Shown here: piece after piece, positions 42,659 to 51,115 of the stretch
Numbering within the stretch: the stretch's first letter is position 1
How the letters are laid out: each line of letters opens with the position of its first letter
Assembly (NCBI RefSeq): GCF_004000885.1
Contig: NZ_BIMC01000022.1
Coordinates: 52,687 to 116,686, forward strand
Origin: Paenibacillus glucanolyticus NBRC 15330
GTDB taxonomy: Bacteria > Bacillota > Bacilli > Paenibacillales > Paenibacillaceae
Direction: 5' to 3'
DNA length: 64,000 nucleotides
Position numbers and translations under genes: made by a program
The notes under the pieces: generated by a model
Databases searched by the model: none
Seen by the model: the letters and a program-made list of their open reading frames with translations, nothing else
Told to the model about the DNA's origin: nothing

Positions 42659-42777
42659 GGAAACAGCTCCTCATGTCTTATAATCTCATGACCACATATT
42701 CCTCACTAAATATTAGTAAAAGAATAACAATTCCATCATATCACAGTTTATTTCTGGAGCGTATCCGATTTTCTATC

Positions 42778-42807
42778 TTGACTTCCGGACCTGTTTATGG
42801 ATATAGT
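42778..42807 (+). promoter_or_regulatory. Sigma-A promoter of the MutS2-like gene leader
   Basis: TTGACT (42778-42783) and TATAGT (42802-42807) with an 18-base spacer. The RNA start would be near 42814, giving a leader of about 400 bases before the MutS2-like gene. Confidence 0.7.
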
Positions 42808-42840
42808 TATCCCATACTCTGATCTAAAGGAGAGATTTTG

Positions 42841-42864
42841 ATGTCGGTGGTCGTTCTTAACTAA
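42841..42864 (+). CDS. Seven-residue leader peptide (MSVVVLN)
   Basis: A short frame ATG..TAA begins seven bases after the strong ribosome binding site AAAGGAGA (42826-42833), which has no other start codon to serve. The last 12 bases including the stop (42853-42864) form one arm of a perfect inverted repeat with 42958-42969. Position, size and pairing match the leader ORFs that control ribosome-protection and methylase genes by ribosome stalling. The Val-Val-Val-Leu-Asn content offers no amino-acid starvation code, so drug-induced stalling is the more natural reading. Confidence 0.65.
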   Translation: MSVVVLN

Positions 42865-42980
42865 CCAAATTTCATATGGGTCGAAATGGAAAATTATGGA
42901 CATTCCCTACTTAGGGCTATGTTTATTTTTTGATGGTTATTCATTTCGTCCGTTGAATTAGTTAAGAACTGCGGATATCA
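42853..42980 (+). promoter_or_regulatory. Leader hairpin and candidate antiterminator
   Basis: GTTCTTAACTAA (42853-42864) and TTAGTTAAGAAC (42958-42969) form a perfect 12-bp long-range stem that includes the leader peptide stop. Immediately after it, GCGGAT (42971-42976) can pair with ATCCGT (43020-43025), the left arm of terminator 1. Folding of one would therefore change the other. Confidence 0.65.
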
Positions 42981-43019
42981 ATTGAAGCCCCTTTGGGTTT
43001 ATTCCGATATGATATGGTG

Positions 43020-43048
43020 ATCCGTGCTGAGTTCAGCGCGGATTTTTT
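43020..43048 (+). terminator. Leader terminator 1 of the MutS2-like gene
   Basis: ATCCGTGCTGA and TCAGCGCGGAT form an 11-bp stem with a two-base loop, followed by six T. No gene precedes it on this strand except the leader ORF, so it acts within the leader. Confidence 0.87.
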
Positions 43049-43123
43049 GGGTCTCCCCTCTGCTACAACAGGGGTTATTTGGAGCTATCCCATCACACCG
43101 TACCCATCAGAATAACGGCCTAT

Positions 43124-43166
43124 GGGCGGAAAGTGAACCTTAGTAGTTCACTTTCCGCCCTTTTTT
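43124..43166 (+). terminator. Leader terminator 2 of the MutS2-like gene
   Basis: Perfect 15-bp arms GGGCGGAAAGTGAAC and GTTCACTTTCCGCCC around a seven-base loop, followed by six T, end 46 bases before the MutS2-like start codon. Confidence 0.92.
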
Positions 43167-43211
43167 GCGTTGCATGACACTCATTTCCAGAATAAAGGAG
43201 AACCGAAAATC

Positions 43212-45170
43212 ATGAATCCATTTGCATTAAACAAATTAGAATATGAGAATATTCGCACCGATCTCGAACGCTTTGCCGTTTCATACCTGGGTATCGAGTA
43301 TATACGGAAAATGGCGCCGCTCACCCAAATGAAAGCCATCCGCCATAAATTGAATGAAACCGAGGAAGCAAGAATTCTGCTTCATACCGGAGCGAGCGTA
43401 CCCATTCCATCACTGGAAGGAGTCGAGATGATTTTAGATCTGCTCGGCACAGGATATGTGCTGTCTGAACGAGATTTCGGGAATATGGTCCAGTATCTGA
43501 GAAGCTGCCGGCAGCTCATTCAATATATGAATGCCAAGAGCGGCATCGCACCGACGATAAGCTCCTACGCCTCCTCCATGCATGAGCTGCGGCCGCTGCT
43601 GTCCGAAATTGAACGCAGCATTCACGGTGGCCGCGTCGTGGACCAGGCCAGCAAAGATCTGGCTAAAATCCGCAAAAAAATAATCGTAACCGAGGAACGG
43701 ATCAAGCGGAAGCTCGACAGCCTTATGAGCCGTTATAAAGCGATCATGCAGGAGAGTGTCATCAGCAAGCGAGGAGGACGTTATGTGCTGCCGATCAAGA
43801 AGGAGCATCGCAAACTCGTGAACGGATCGATTCTGGACGAATCGGCAAGCGGGCAGACGGTATTCATTGAACCATCTGACCTGCAGGGACTCCAAGTGGA
43901 GTTGAACCTTCTTCATTCGGACGAGGTACGGGAAGAAACCAAAGTTCTGAGTGATTTGACCGCACTCACCGAGCAGTATCAATTCGAACTGAGAACCAAC
44001 GCGGATACGGTCGGGATCTATGACTACATTATCGCAAGGGGCAAATATGCCATTTCCATAGGCGGACGCAATGTCCATTTGAACCAGGAAGGGTTTATCC
44101 TCCTGAAATCGGCCGTTCACCCGCTGATCGGCTCTTCCATGGTGCCGCTGGACTTCACCATTGGGAACCGTTACAAAACACTGATCATCACAGGTCCTAA
44201 TACGGGCGGTAAAACCTCGGCGATCAAGACGGTTGGACTCATTACGGTGATGGTTCAATCCGGTCTGCTGGTACCTGTAGCGGAAGACAGCCACTGTGCC
44301 GTCTTTGACGAGGTTTCCGTGGATATCGGAGATGGGCAGAGCCTGGAGCATGCCCTCAGCACCTTCTCTGCACACATTCGCAACATCCGCGACATATTGC
44401 AGACGGCTGGCCGCTCAACGCTCGTGCTGCTGGATGAAATGGCATCCGGGACGGACCCGGGAGAAGGTGTAGGCTTATCCATTGCCATCCTGGAGGAACT
44501 GCATAAACGTCAGGCTACCGTTGTGGTTACCACCCATTTTACCGAAATCAAAAATTTTGCGGAACGTACGCCAGGCTTTGAGAACGCACGAATGGAATTC
44601 GATGCCGAGACGCTGGAGCCGCTCTATCGCCTCCGGATCGGGGAAGCCGGCCACAGCTATGCCTTTGTCATCGCAGCCAAGCTGGGCATTCCTGAAGCCA
44701 TTATCGCCAGATCACGCGAAATCACGGAAGCGGGAATTTCCAGCGGCAATACAGCCGTTGTACATCGAGAAAGCAGGGATCCCGTAGGCTTGGAGGAATC
44801 GAGCTCACCGGAACTCCCTGTCCTTCCCCCAGCCAAGCCGAACGAGTTAACGGACGCCAAGGCGAGTGAGGACGAAGCCTCCTCTTCCTCTCCCTTTCAT
44901 CTCGGAGATCGAGTCTATGTACCTTATTTGAAACGAAGCGGTACCGTGTATGAAACTATAGATGCAAGGGGTAATGTAGGCGTCTTGATACAGAAGGACA
45001 GAATGAGGATTAACCATAAACGCCTGAAGCCTTACATTGCAGCAGAGGATCTGTATCCGGACGATTATGATCTTGACATCGTATTTGAGAGTAAAGAGAA
45101 TCGGAAGAAACGCAGCATAATGAAACGCAAACACATTGAAGGACTTGAGATTGAAAAAAAGCCCGAGTGA
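43212..45170 (+). CDS. MutS2 family ATPase lacking the C-terminal Smr domain
   Basis: The ATG at 43212 follows AAAGGAGA and gives 652 residues, against about 785 for Bacillus MutS2. Lever/clamp helices (about 130-270, with LAKIRKKIIVTEERIKRKLDSLM and GRYVLPIKKEHRK) lead to the ATPase: Walker A GPNTGGKTSAIKT near 328, DIGDGQSLEHALSTFSAHI, Walker B LVLLDEMASGTDP and TTHFTEIK. A KOW-like segment (FHLGDRVYVPYLKRSGTVYE) sits near the C terminus, where the Smr nuclease domain of full MutS2 is absent. MutS2 splits collided ribosomes or processes DNA; without Smr, a ribosome-acting ATPase is plausible. Its attenuator-type leader supports inducible expression. Confidence 0.85.
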   Translation: MNPFALNKLEYENIRTDLERFAVSYLGIEYIRKMAPLTQMKAIRHKLNETEEARILLHTGASVPIPSLEGVEMILDLLGTGYVLSERDFGNMVQYLRSCRQLIQYMNAKSGIAPTISSYASSMHELRPLLSEIERSIHGGRVVDQASKDLAKIRKKIIVTEERIKRKLDSLMSRYKAIMQESVISKRGGRYVLPIKKEHRKLVNGSILDESASGQTVFIEPSDLQGLQVELNLLHSDEVREETKVLSDLTALTEQYQFELRTNADTVGIYDYIIARGKYAISIGGRNVHLNQEGFILLKSAVHPLIGSSMVPLDFTIGNRYKTLIITGPNTGGKTSAIKTVGLITVMVQSGLLVPVAEDSHCAVFDEVSVDIGDGQSLEHALSTFSAHIRNIRDILQTAGRSTLVLLDEMASGTDPGEGVGLSIAILEELHKRQATVVVTTHFTEIKNFAERTPGFENARMEFDAETLEPLYRLRIGEAGHSYAFVIAAKLGIPEAIIARSREITEAGISSGNTAVVHRESRDPVGLEESSSPELPVLPPAKPNELTDAKASEDEASSSSPFHLGDRVYVPYLKRSGTVYETIDARGNVGVLIQKDRMRINHKRLKPYIAAEDLYPDDYDLDIVFESKENRKKRSIMKRKHIEGLEIEKKPE

Positions 45171-45221
45171 CTCGCACTTTGTTATGGCCGACCAGCCATC
45201 AGAAGCATACCCCGAACCACG

Positions 45222-45253
45222 CATCGTGCGCACAGGGAGCCGTGCGCACGATG
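45222..45253. repeat. Perfect 12-bp inverted repeat downstream of the MutS2-like gene
   Basis: CATCGTGCGCAC and GTGCGCACGATG flank an eight-base loop. There is no T-tract, so it may be a factor-dependent terminator or 3' end stabiliser. Confidence 0.7.
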
Positions 45254-45329
45254 TTCAAAATTTTAGAGTCGGTGTCGCATCGGATCATCGGAAACGATAA
45301 ACCATTTTATGTTTTAAGGAGAGATATCT

Positions 45330-45848
45330 ATGAACATTCGGACTGAAACTGGAGCAGATTACGAGAAGGTACACACCCTTCTCACCCGTGCTTTTCCGGG
45401 ACAGGAAGAAGCCATTCTGGTACAACGGCTGCGTGCCGATAATTCCTTTCAGCAGGAGCTGTCCATCGTTGCGGAAGAAAACGGGAAGATTACGGGGCAC
45501 ATTATGTTTAGCCAGGCCGCGCTTTGGGAGGGAGGTCATGCCCATTCTGTCGCCGCACTGGCGCCGCTGGCTGTGCTTCCGGAATTTCAACGTCAAGGAA
45601 TTGGCGGCAAACTCATCGAAGAAGGTAAACGGCGGTGTCGGTCGCTTGGCTATCCCCTTGTCTTTCTGTTCGGCCATCCGTCGTACTATCCTAGGTACGG
45701 TTTTGTACAGGCCAGGAACTACGGGATGGAGATGACCCAGTTTACCGTTTCGGACGAAGTTTTCATGGTTGCTGAGCTTCAGGAAGGGGCACTCCACAGC
45801 CTGCATGGAGAGTTCCGGTTCCATCCAGCATTTGAAGAACTGGGCTAA
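45330..45848 (+). CDS. GNAT family N-acetyltransferase (YhbS-like)
   Basis: A 172-residue protein starting after AAGGAGAGATATCT. The acetyl-CoA strand and loop LAPLAVLPEFQRQGIGGKLIEEG (about residues 78-100) and the following VFLFGHPSYYPRYGF are characteristic of YhbS-type acetyltransferases, which have been linked to small-molecule or protein acetylation. The substrate is unknown. It is probably a separate unit after the MutS2-like gene. Confidence 0.85.
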   Translation: MNIRTETGADYEKVHTLLTRAFPGQEEAILVQRLRADNSFQQELSIVAEENGKITGHIMFSQAALWEGGHAHSVAALAPLAVLPEFQRQGIGGKLIEEGKRRCRSLGYPLVFLFGHPSYYPRYGFVQARNYGMEMTQFTVSDEVFMVAELQEGALHSLHGEFRFHPAFEELG

Positions 45849-45972
45849 GCTCTACTCCAAAGACCACATCATGCGAATCGGTTAGAGCGATCCGCCTAAT
45901 CCTTGGTGGCATTCATCTTCAAATATGTTGTACAATATAGTCTAAATGACTATTTGAAGGATGGTTTTCAAC

Positions 45973-46836
45973 ATGTATGTAGCTCAGGATTGGCATGATT
46001 ACGAGGTTATCGATACCGGGGGCGGGGAAAAGCTCGAGCGCTGGGGAGATGTCATTCTCAGACGCCCGGACCCGCAGATTATATGGCCGATTGAGCAAGA
46101 AGACGGACAATGGCGCAGTGTTCACGGACACTATCACCGCAGTTCGTCCGGCGGCGGTCAGTGGGATATGAAAAAGCAGCTGCCGGATCGGTGGACCATC
46201 TCGTACGACCAATTGAAATTTCATATTCGACCCACCAATTTTAAACATACTGGTCTGTTCCCGGAGCAGGCTGCCAACTGGCGCTGGATGATGGACAAGA
46301 TCGCAGCGGCAGGTCGGCCGATAAGCGTACTGAACCTGTTCGCTTACACCGGAGGTGCTACGGTTGCTGCAGCGTCTGCAGGCGCACAGGTGGTTCATGT
46401 CGATGCTGCAAAAGGCATGGTCCAATGGGCTAAGGAGAATGCTGCATTATCTGGCCTTGCCGATCGCCCTATCCGTTATATTACGGATGATGTGTTTAAA
46501 TTCGTACAGCGGGAAGAGCGTCGGGGGAATAAATACGATGCGATTATTATGGACCCTCCTTCCTATGGCCGCGGACCTAGCGGGGAAACGTGGAAGCTTG
46601 AACAGAGTTTGTACCCGTTCCTGGAAAGCTGCATGAACATCGTATCCGATAATCCGCTGTTTATGCTGATTAACTCCTATACGACCGGCATTTCCCCTAC
46701 GGTATTGAACAACATGCTGACCATGACCATGAAACCGAAGTACGGCGGTACGATCAGTGCAGGCGAGATCGGATTACCGATCACTCGAACCGGCATGAAC
46801 CTGCCTTGCGGCATCCTGGGTCGATGGGAGTCCTAA
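45973..46836 (+). CDS. Class I SAM-dependent methyltransferase (RlmI/RlmK-like)
   Basis: About 287 residues from the ATG at 45973 (an ATG at 45961 overlaps the AAGGATGG ribosome binding site). Residues 1-95 are a small N-terminal part ending in IRPTNFKHTGLFPEQAANW; the Rossmann core shows VLNLFAYTGGATVAAASAGA (motif I), VVHVDAAKGMVQWAKEN (motif II) and the catalytic IIMDPPSYGRG. Such enzymes methylate cytosines or guanines in 23S rRNA. The next gene, a pseudouridine synthase four bases on, supports an RNA-modification role. Confidence 0.85.
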   Translation: MYVAQDWHDYEVIDTGGGEKLERWGDVILRRPDPQIIWPIEQEDGQWRSVHGHYHRSSSGGGQWDMKKQLPDRWTISYDQLKFHIRPTNFKHTGLFPEQAANWRWMMDKIAAAGRPISVLNLFAYTGGATVAAASAGAQVVHVDAAKGMVQWAKENAALSGLADRPIRYITDDVFKFVQREERRGNKYDAIIMDPPSYGRGPSGETWKLEQSLYPFLESCMNIVSDNPLFMLINSYTTGISPTVLNNMLTMTMKPKYGGTISAGEIGLPITRTGMNLPCGILGRWES

Positions 46837-46840
46837 ATCG

Positions 46841-47575
46841 ATGAGCAGACGGGAATCCGCAGTGTACCCGGTCGTACCGATTCTGTTCGAGGATAATCAT
46901 GTGTTAGGCGTGGCTAAACCGGTGAATGTCCCTTCTCAGGAGGATGCTACCGGAGATCCCGACATGCTGACCATACTAAAACAGGACATCAAGGAGCGCT
47001 TTAATAAACCCGGCAACGTATTTTTGGGTCTGGTGCATCGACTTGACCGTCCCGTCGGAGGGGCAATGGTATTTGCCAAGACCTCCAAAGCCGCTTCCCG
47101 ATTATCCGAAGCAGTTCGGAGCCGCAGCTTCCGCAAGCAATATGTAGCGGTCGTTCACGGCATTCCTTCGAAGCCTTCCGGCCGACTCGTGGATATGCTG
47201 TATAAGGATGCTAAGACCAATACCGTCCATGTGACTTCAAAAGGCACTGACGGGGCGAAGGAAGCCATTCTGGACTATACGGTGCTCCAAACCTCGGAAG
47301 GCTTCAGTCTTGTCCTGATCGAGCTGCACACGGGCAGACCACATCAGATCCGTGTCCAGCTTAACCATGCGGGGCATCCATTGTTCGGGGATCAGAAATA
47401 TGGCAGCAAGGTGAATAAAGCGGGTCAGCAAATTGCGTTATGGTCTGTGCTGGTTGGATTTCCTCACCCCGTTACCAAAGAGGACATTTCCATACACTCG
47501 ATGCCGCCTCCCGTGTATCCCTGGACCTCATTCTCCCTCGATAAACTGGAGCTGGCGTTACAAGCTTACCGATAA
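46841..47575 (+). CDS. RluA family pseudouridine synthase
   Basis: A 244-residue enzyme directly after the methyltransferase stop. The catalytic motif HRLDRPVGGAMVFAK (Asp near residue 69) and the later HTGRPHQIRVQLNHAGHPLFGD are textbook RluA features; there is no S4 domain. It isomerises uridines in 23S rRNA or tRNA. Tight spacing with the methyltransferase implies translational coupling in a two-gene RNA-modification operon. Confidence 0.9.
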   Translation: MSRRESAVYPVVPILFEDNHVLGVAKPVNVPSQEDATGDPDMLTILKQDIKERFNKPGNVFLGLVHRLDRPVGGAMVFAKTSKAASRLSEAVRSRSFRKQYVAVVHGIPSKPSGRLVDMLYKDAKTNTVHVTSKGTDGAKEAILDYTVLQTSEGFSLVLIELHTGRPHQIRVQLNHAGHPLFGDQKYGSKVNKAGQQIALWSVLVGFPHPVTKEDISIHSMPPPVYPWTSFSLDKLELALQAYR

Positions 47576-47581
47576 AATCAC

Positions 47582-47618
47582 AAAAAACGAAATCCTTCCT
47601 AATGGATTTCGTTTTTTT
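47582..47618 (+). terminator. Intrinsic terminator of the RNA-modification operon
   Basis: Fourteen-base arms AAAAAACGAAATCC and GGATTTCGTTTTTT with an eight-base loop. Confidence 0.93.
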
Positions 47619-47824
47619 GTCTTACTTAACGATTATGGAAATGAAAGCAATATGTTATTCCTTTACATTGCTTACAGCTTGCCGAAGAATAGGGCAACGT
47701 CTCTCCTTACAAGCAAATACCGCATGAAATTTCCGGCACCAGGATGGTTTGCTAGGGTAGGGCTAAACGTGGCTGGCCCCACGCGTGAGCTGCAAGGTGT
47801 AGTCTCGCTCAGGGGCTTTTCACT

Positions 47825-48256
47825 CTATGCTTCTACCAAAACTTCCTGTGGTGCTGTGTTGATTTTTCCTAACAGATAGACAAGCAGTTGTTGATTATGG
47901 GATGATATGCGGTTCAGAATTTGGGAAAGATACTCTTCCCTTACCTGCAGCCCCCGCGTATATTCCTCGCGACCTTTATAGGATATCGTAACCCACACGA
48001 TCCGTCTGTCATGCACGTCCCGCTCTCGTTTGATCAATCCGTTCTTCTCCATCCGGTCCAGCAGCATCGTCACAGCAGCCGGACTTGTTGCCAAGTATGG
48101 AATGAAATCGGATGGTTTCATCCGCTTCTGCTCTGCAAGCACCTCCAGCACCATCAGTTGTGGCTCCGTCAATGTGGGTGCTAATCCGGCTTCCATATGG
48201 AGTTTATAATCCTTGGCCAGCTTGGACCACACTTTGGCAAATTCGGCAGTATGCAT
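47825..48256 (-). CDS. MarR family transcriptional regulator
   Basis: A 143-residue winged-helix regulator: LTEPQLMVLEVLAEQKRMKPSDFIPYLATSPAAVTMLLDRMEKNGLIKRE gives the recognition helix and DVHDRRIVWVTISYKGREEY the wing, seen as consecutive family motifs. No target gene is adjacent in the same direction, so it probably controls itself or distant genes. Between it and the pseudouridine synthase terminator lie about 200 bases with no recognisable gene. Confidence 0.87.
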   Translation of the reverse strand: MHTAEFAKVWSKLAKDYKLHMEAGLAPTLTEPQLMVLEVLAEQKRMKPSDFIPYLATSPAAVTMLLDRMEKNGLIKRERDVHDRRIVWVTISYKGREEYTRGLQVREEYLSQILNRISSHNQQLLVYLLGKINTAPQEVLVEA

Positions 48257-48561
48257 ATTATCCCGTCCTTTCCGTTATGTCTGTCAAGATCGATCATCAC
48301 AAGCGTGTTGTGGTCAAACTCGAAACGATAGAATTCCACCGAAGTCATGCTTTTCATATTAGTTTATAGGATTAACTTTTCGCGGGAGACCTCGCAATAT
48401 CCTTCTTTTTTCGTTAAAAAATATAATTTCCAATCAAGCGACAAAACCTGATATCCCTTATATGACGGCGTATTTCAAGGTTCACTCAACTTCGACAATG
48501 CCAGACATATGTCAAATAGTATAAATGTAAAATGTCCCCTTTCGCAAACGCAGAATATAAC
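48257..48561. other. Intergenic region between MarR gene and parC terminator
   Basis: No reading frame or RNA gene is evident. The MarR-proximal part (minus strand) contains TTGACAG and GATAAT, but their spacing (about 19-20 bases, ending at the start codon) is poor for a promoter. Confidence 0.4.
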
Positions 48562-48597
48562 AAAAGCACCTCGACAAAATATCATCGAAGGTGCTTA
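48562..48597 (-). terminator. Terminator of the parE-parC operon
   Basis: On the minus strand AAGCACCTTCGA and TCGAGGTGCTT pair with one bulged base and are followed by TTTGTTAT. Confidence 0.8.
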
Positions 48598-48644
48598 TTG
48601 TCCATCTTACACTCTCAGGTTTATGCTGATTAGATAATCTATGT

Positions 48645-51104
48645 TCAACTTTCTTTGCCTGTCTCCGTAATGGGCAGATTGACCAAATCCACAATCTGCC
48701 CTTTTTTGCCGACATCGGCAAGAAGCTTGCCAATCGATTTACGTTCTGCGATCGGAACCTGCTCCGTATGAATCGGATAAGCTTGTCCATCTTCGCTGTA
48801 AGCCATAATCTGCAGAGGTTCCCGGCAGTAGAATGCCCCGGCAATGGCACTGCCGTTAGGCTTCACCCGCTTGCCTTCCTTGAACTCAAACGTAGCCATC
48901 CCTTTGCCGCCACGACTTTGAGCCTGGTAATCCAGCAGCAGACTGCGCTTGCCATAACCCAGATCGGTGATCGTCAGAATCTCACCCTCGTCGTTCTCCA
49001 CCCATAAAGCTGCAACAACCTCGTCTCCGTCACGGAGCTGGATACCCCGAACCCCACCGGACACGCGTCCCATCGCATTGACTTCCTGTTCATTGAATCG
49101 GATGCTCATTCCTTCTTTGGAGATCAGCACAATATCTTTATGGCCATCACTCATGACAACCTGTATAATGCTGTCATCCGCTGCAACCTTGGCAGCAGCG
49201 ACCGCACCAGCCCGCTTCGTGGCATAATCCTTGAGCTCGGTGCGCTTCACTTGGCCTTTGCGGCTTACAAATACCAGCGATTTGCCTGGATCTTCAAAGT
49301 TTGATACCGGTATGACGGATACAATGTTATCCTCTTTTGGCACTTGGATCACATTGACTATGGCGGTGCCGGCATCTTTCCATTTGTACTCCGGAATCTG
49401 GTGGACCGGCAGTAAGAAGTATTGCCCCCGGCTTGTAAAGATGAGCAAGTTCTCCAGTGTGTTGACTTCAAACAGACGGGTGATGTAATCGCCATCCTTC
49501 ACGCCGGAGCTTCCCAGCTCACCGCCGCTGCGCGTAAAAGATAACATGCTGGTGCGCTTGATGTAACCTTCGTTCGACAACGTTACGAGCACATCTTCGG
49601 CATTAACCAGCACCTCAAGATTGACCTTGATCTCTTCCACTTCTTCCTGAATGACCGAACGCCGTTCGATGCCGTACTTCTCACGGATTTCGAGCAGTTC
49701 CTTGCGAATGACAGCAATCAGCTTTTTGTCGCTGTCCAGAATCGCACGCAAACCCTCGATTTTTTTCGTCAGCTCGTCCAGCTCTTTTTGCAGGGAATGA
49801 ATTTCAAGGTTGGTAAGGCGGTATAATTGCAAAGTCAGAATGGAATCGGCCTGACGCTCCGTGAAACCGAACATCCATTGCAGGTTGTTCTGTGCATCCT
49901 GACGGTTTTTGGAGGCTTTAATCGCCGCAATAACCTCGTCCAGAATGTTGAGGGCCTTAACCAGACCTTCCAATACGTGCGCCCGGTCCTCCGCTTTCTC
50001 CAGCTCAAACTGCGTGCGATTGGTGACAACTTCACGCTGGTGCTCGATATAAGCAGTAAGCATCGCTTTGAGCCCCAACTGCTGAGGGGTTTTATTCACG
50101 ATGGCAACCATATTGAAATTGTACGTAATCTGCAGATCGGTTTTCTTCAACAAATAAGCAAGAATTCCGTTTGCGTCAGCATCCTTCTTCAGCTCAACGA
50201 CGATGCGCAGCCCTTCGCGGCCGCTCTCATCCCGCACCTCGGCAATGCCCTCGACTTTTTTCTCAAGCCGAATGTTCTCCATGGCGGTGACAAGCCTCGA
50301 TTTAACGACCTGATAAGGAATTTCCGTGATCACAATCTGCTGCTTGCCGCCGCGAAGCGATTCAATGTCGGTCTTCGACCGCAGATAGACGCGGCCTTTA
50401 CCTGTGCGATAAGCATCCAGAATGCCTTCGCCGCCCATAATGATGCCGCTGGTCGGGAAATCCGGACCTTTGATAAAGGTCATAATTTCAGCCAGCTCAA
50501 TCTCTGGCTTTTGCATGACGGCAATACAAGCATCAATCACTTCCCGCAAATTGTGAGGCGGAATTTCAGTGGCAAAGCCTGCGGAAATCCCGCTTGCCCC
50601 GTTAACGAGCAGGTTCGGATACCGTGAAGGCAGCACAACCGGCTCCTTGGCCGTATTATCAAAATTGTCCTTGAACAGCACGGTCCGCTTCTCGATATCC
50701 CGCAGCAGCTCCATCGCAATGGATGACAGCCTTGCTTCGGTATAACGCATCGCTGCAGCCGGATCATCATCCTGGGAACCCCAGTTTCCGTGACCGTCCA
50801 CCAGCACATGCCCCATCTTCCAAGGCTGGGCCATACGGACCATGCCTTCATAGATCGATGAATCCCCGTGAGGGTGATAATTACCCATCACATCTCCGAC
50901 CGTTTTCGCCGATTTACGATATGGTTTATCCGGTGTGTTACCCGAATCGTACATGGCGTACAGAATTCGCCGCTGAACGGGTTTCAGGCCGTCACGAACG
51001 TCCGGGATTGCCCGATCCTGAATAATATACTTGGAATACCTGCCGAATCGATCACCTACAACCTCTTCCAGATAAGCCGGTAAAAATTGCTCCGATAAAC
51101 TCAT
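48645..51104 (-). CDS. parC: DNA topoisomerase IV subunit A
   Basis: An 819-residue type IIA subunit. The start is 11 bases after the parE stop with AAGGTG. The breakage-reunion core shows HPHGDSSIYEGMVR (quinolone region; Ser82 and Glu86 correspond to Ser80 and Glu84 of staphylococcal ParC, both in their wild-type form) and the catalytic Tyr121 in AAAMRYTEARLS. The C-terminal beta-pinwheel lacks the full GyrA-box, and the pairing with a short parE-type partner confirms ParC rather than GyrA. The enzyme decatenates replicated chromosomes. Confidence 0.95.
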   Translation of the reverse strand: MSLSEQFLPAYLEEVVGDRFGRYSKYIIQDRAIPDVRDGLKPVQRRILYAMYDSGNTPDKPYRKSAKTVGDVMGNYHPHGDSSIYEGMVRMAQPWKMGHVLVDGHGNWGSQDDDPAAAMRYTEARLSSIAMELLRDIEKRTVLFKDNFDNTAKEPVVLPSRYPNLLVNGASGISAGFATEIPPHNLREVIDACIAVMQKPEIELAEIMTFIKGPDFPTSGIIMGGEGILDAYRTGKGRVYLRSKTDIESLRGGKQQIVITEIPYQVVKSRLVTAMENIRLEKKVEGIAEVRDESGREGLRIVVELKKDADANGILAYLLKKTDLQITYNFNMVAIVNKTPQQLGLKAMLTAYIEHQREVVTNRTQFELEKAEDRAHVLEGLVKALNILDEVIAAIKASKNRQDAQNNLQWMFGFTERQADSILTLQLYRLTNLEIHSLQKELDELTKKIEGLRAILDSDKKLIAVIRKELLEIREKYGIERRSVIQEEVEEIKVNLEVLVNAEDVLVTLSNEGYIKRTSMLSFTRSGGELGSSGVKDGDYITRLFEVNTLENLLIFTSRGQYFLLPVHQIPEYKWKDAGTAIVNVIQVPKEDNIVSVIPVSNFEDPGKSLVFVSRKGQVKRTELKDYATKRAGAVAAAKVAADDSIIQVVMSDGHKDIVLISKEGMSIRFNEQEVNAMGRVSGGVRGIQLRDGDEVVAALWVENDEGEILTITDLGYGKRSLLLDYQAQSRGGKGMATFEFKEGKRVKPNGSAIAGAFYCREPLQIMAYSEDGQAYPIHTEQVPIAERKSIGKLLADVGKKGQIVDLVNLPITETGKES

Positions 51105-51115
51105 TCATTCACCTT

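Noticed and set aside
47433..47879. Plus-strand frame across the pseudouridine synthase end and MarR gene
   Set aside because: It overlaps two clear genes and a terminator and has no recognisable domain.
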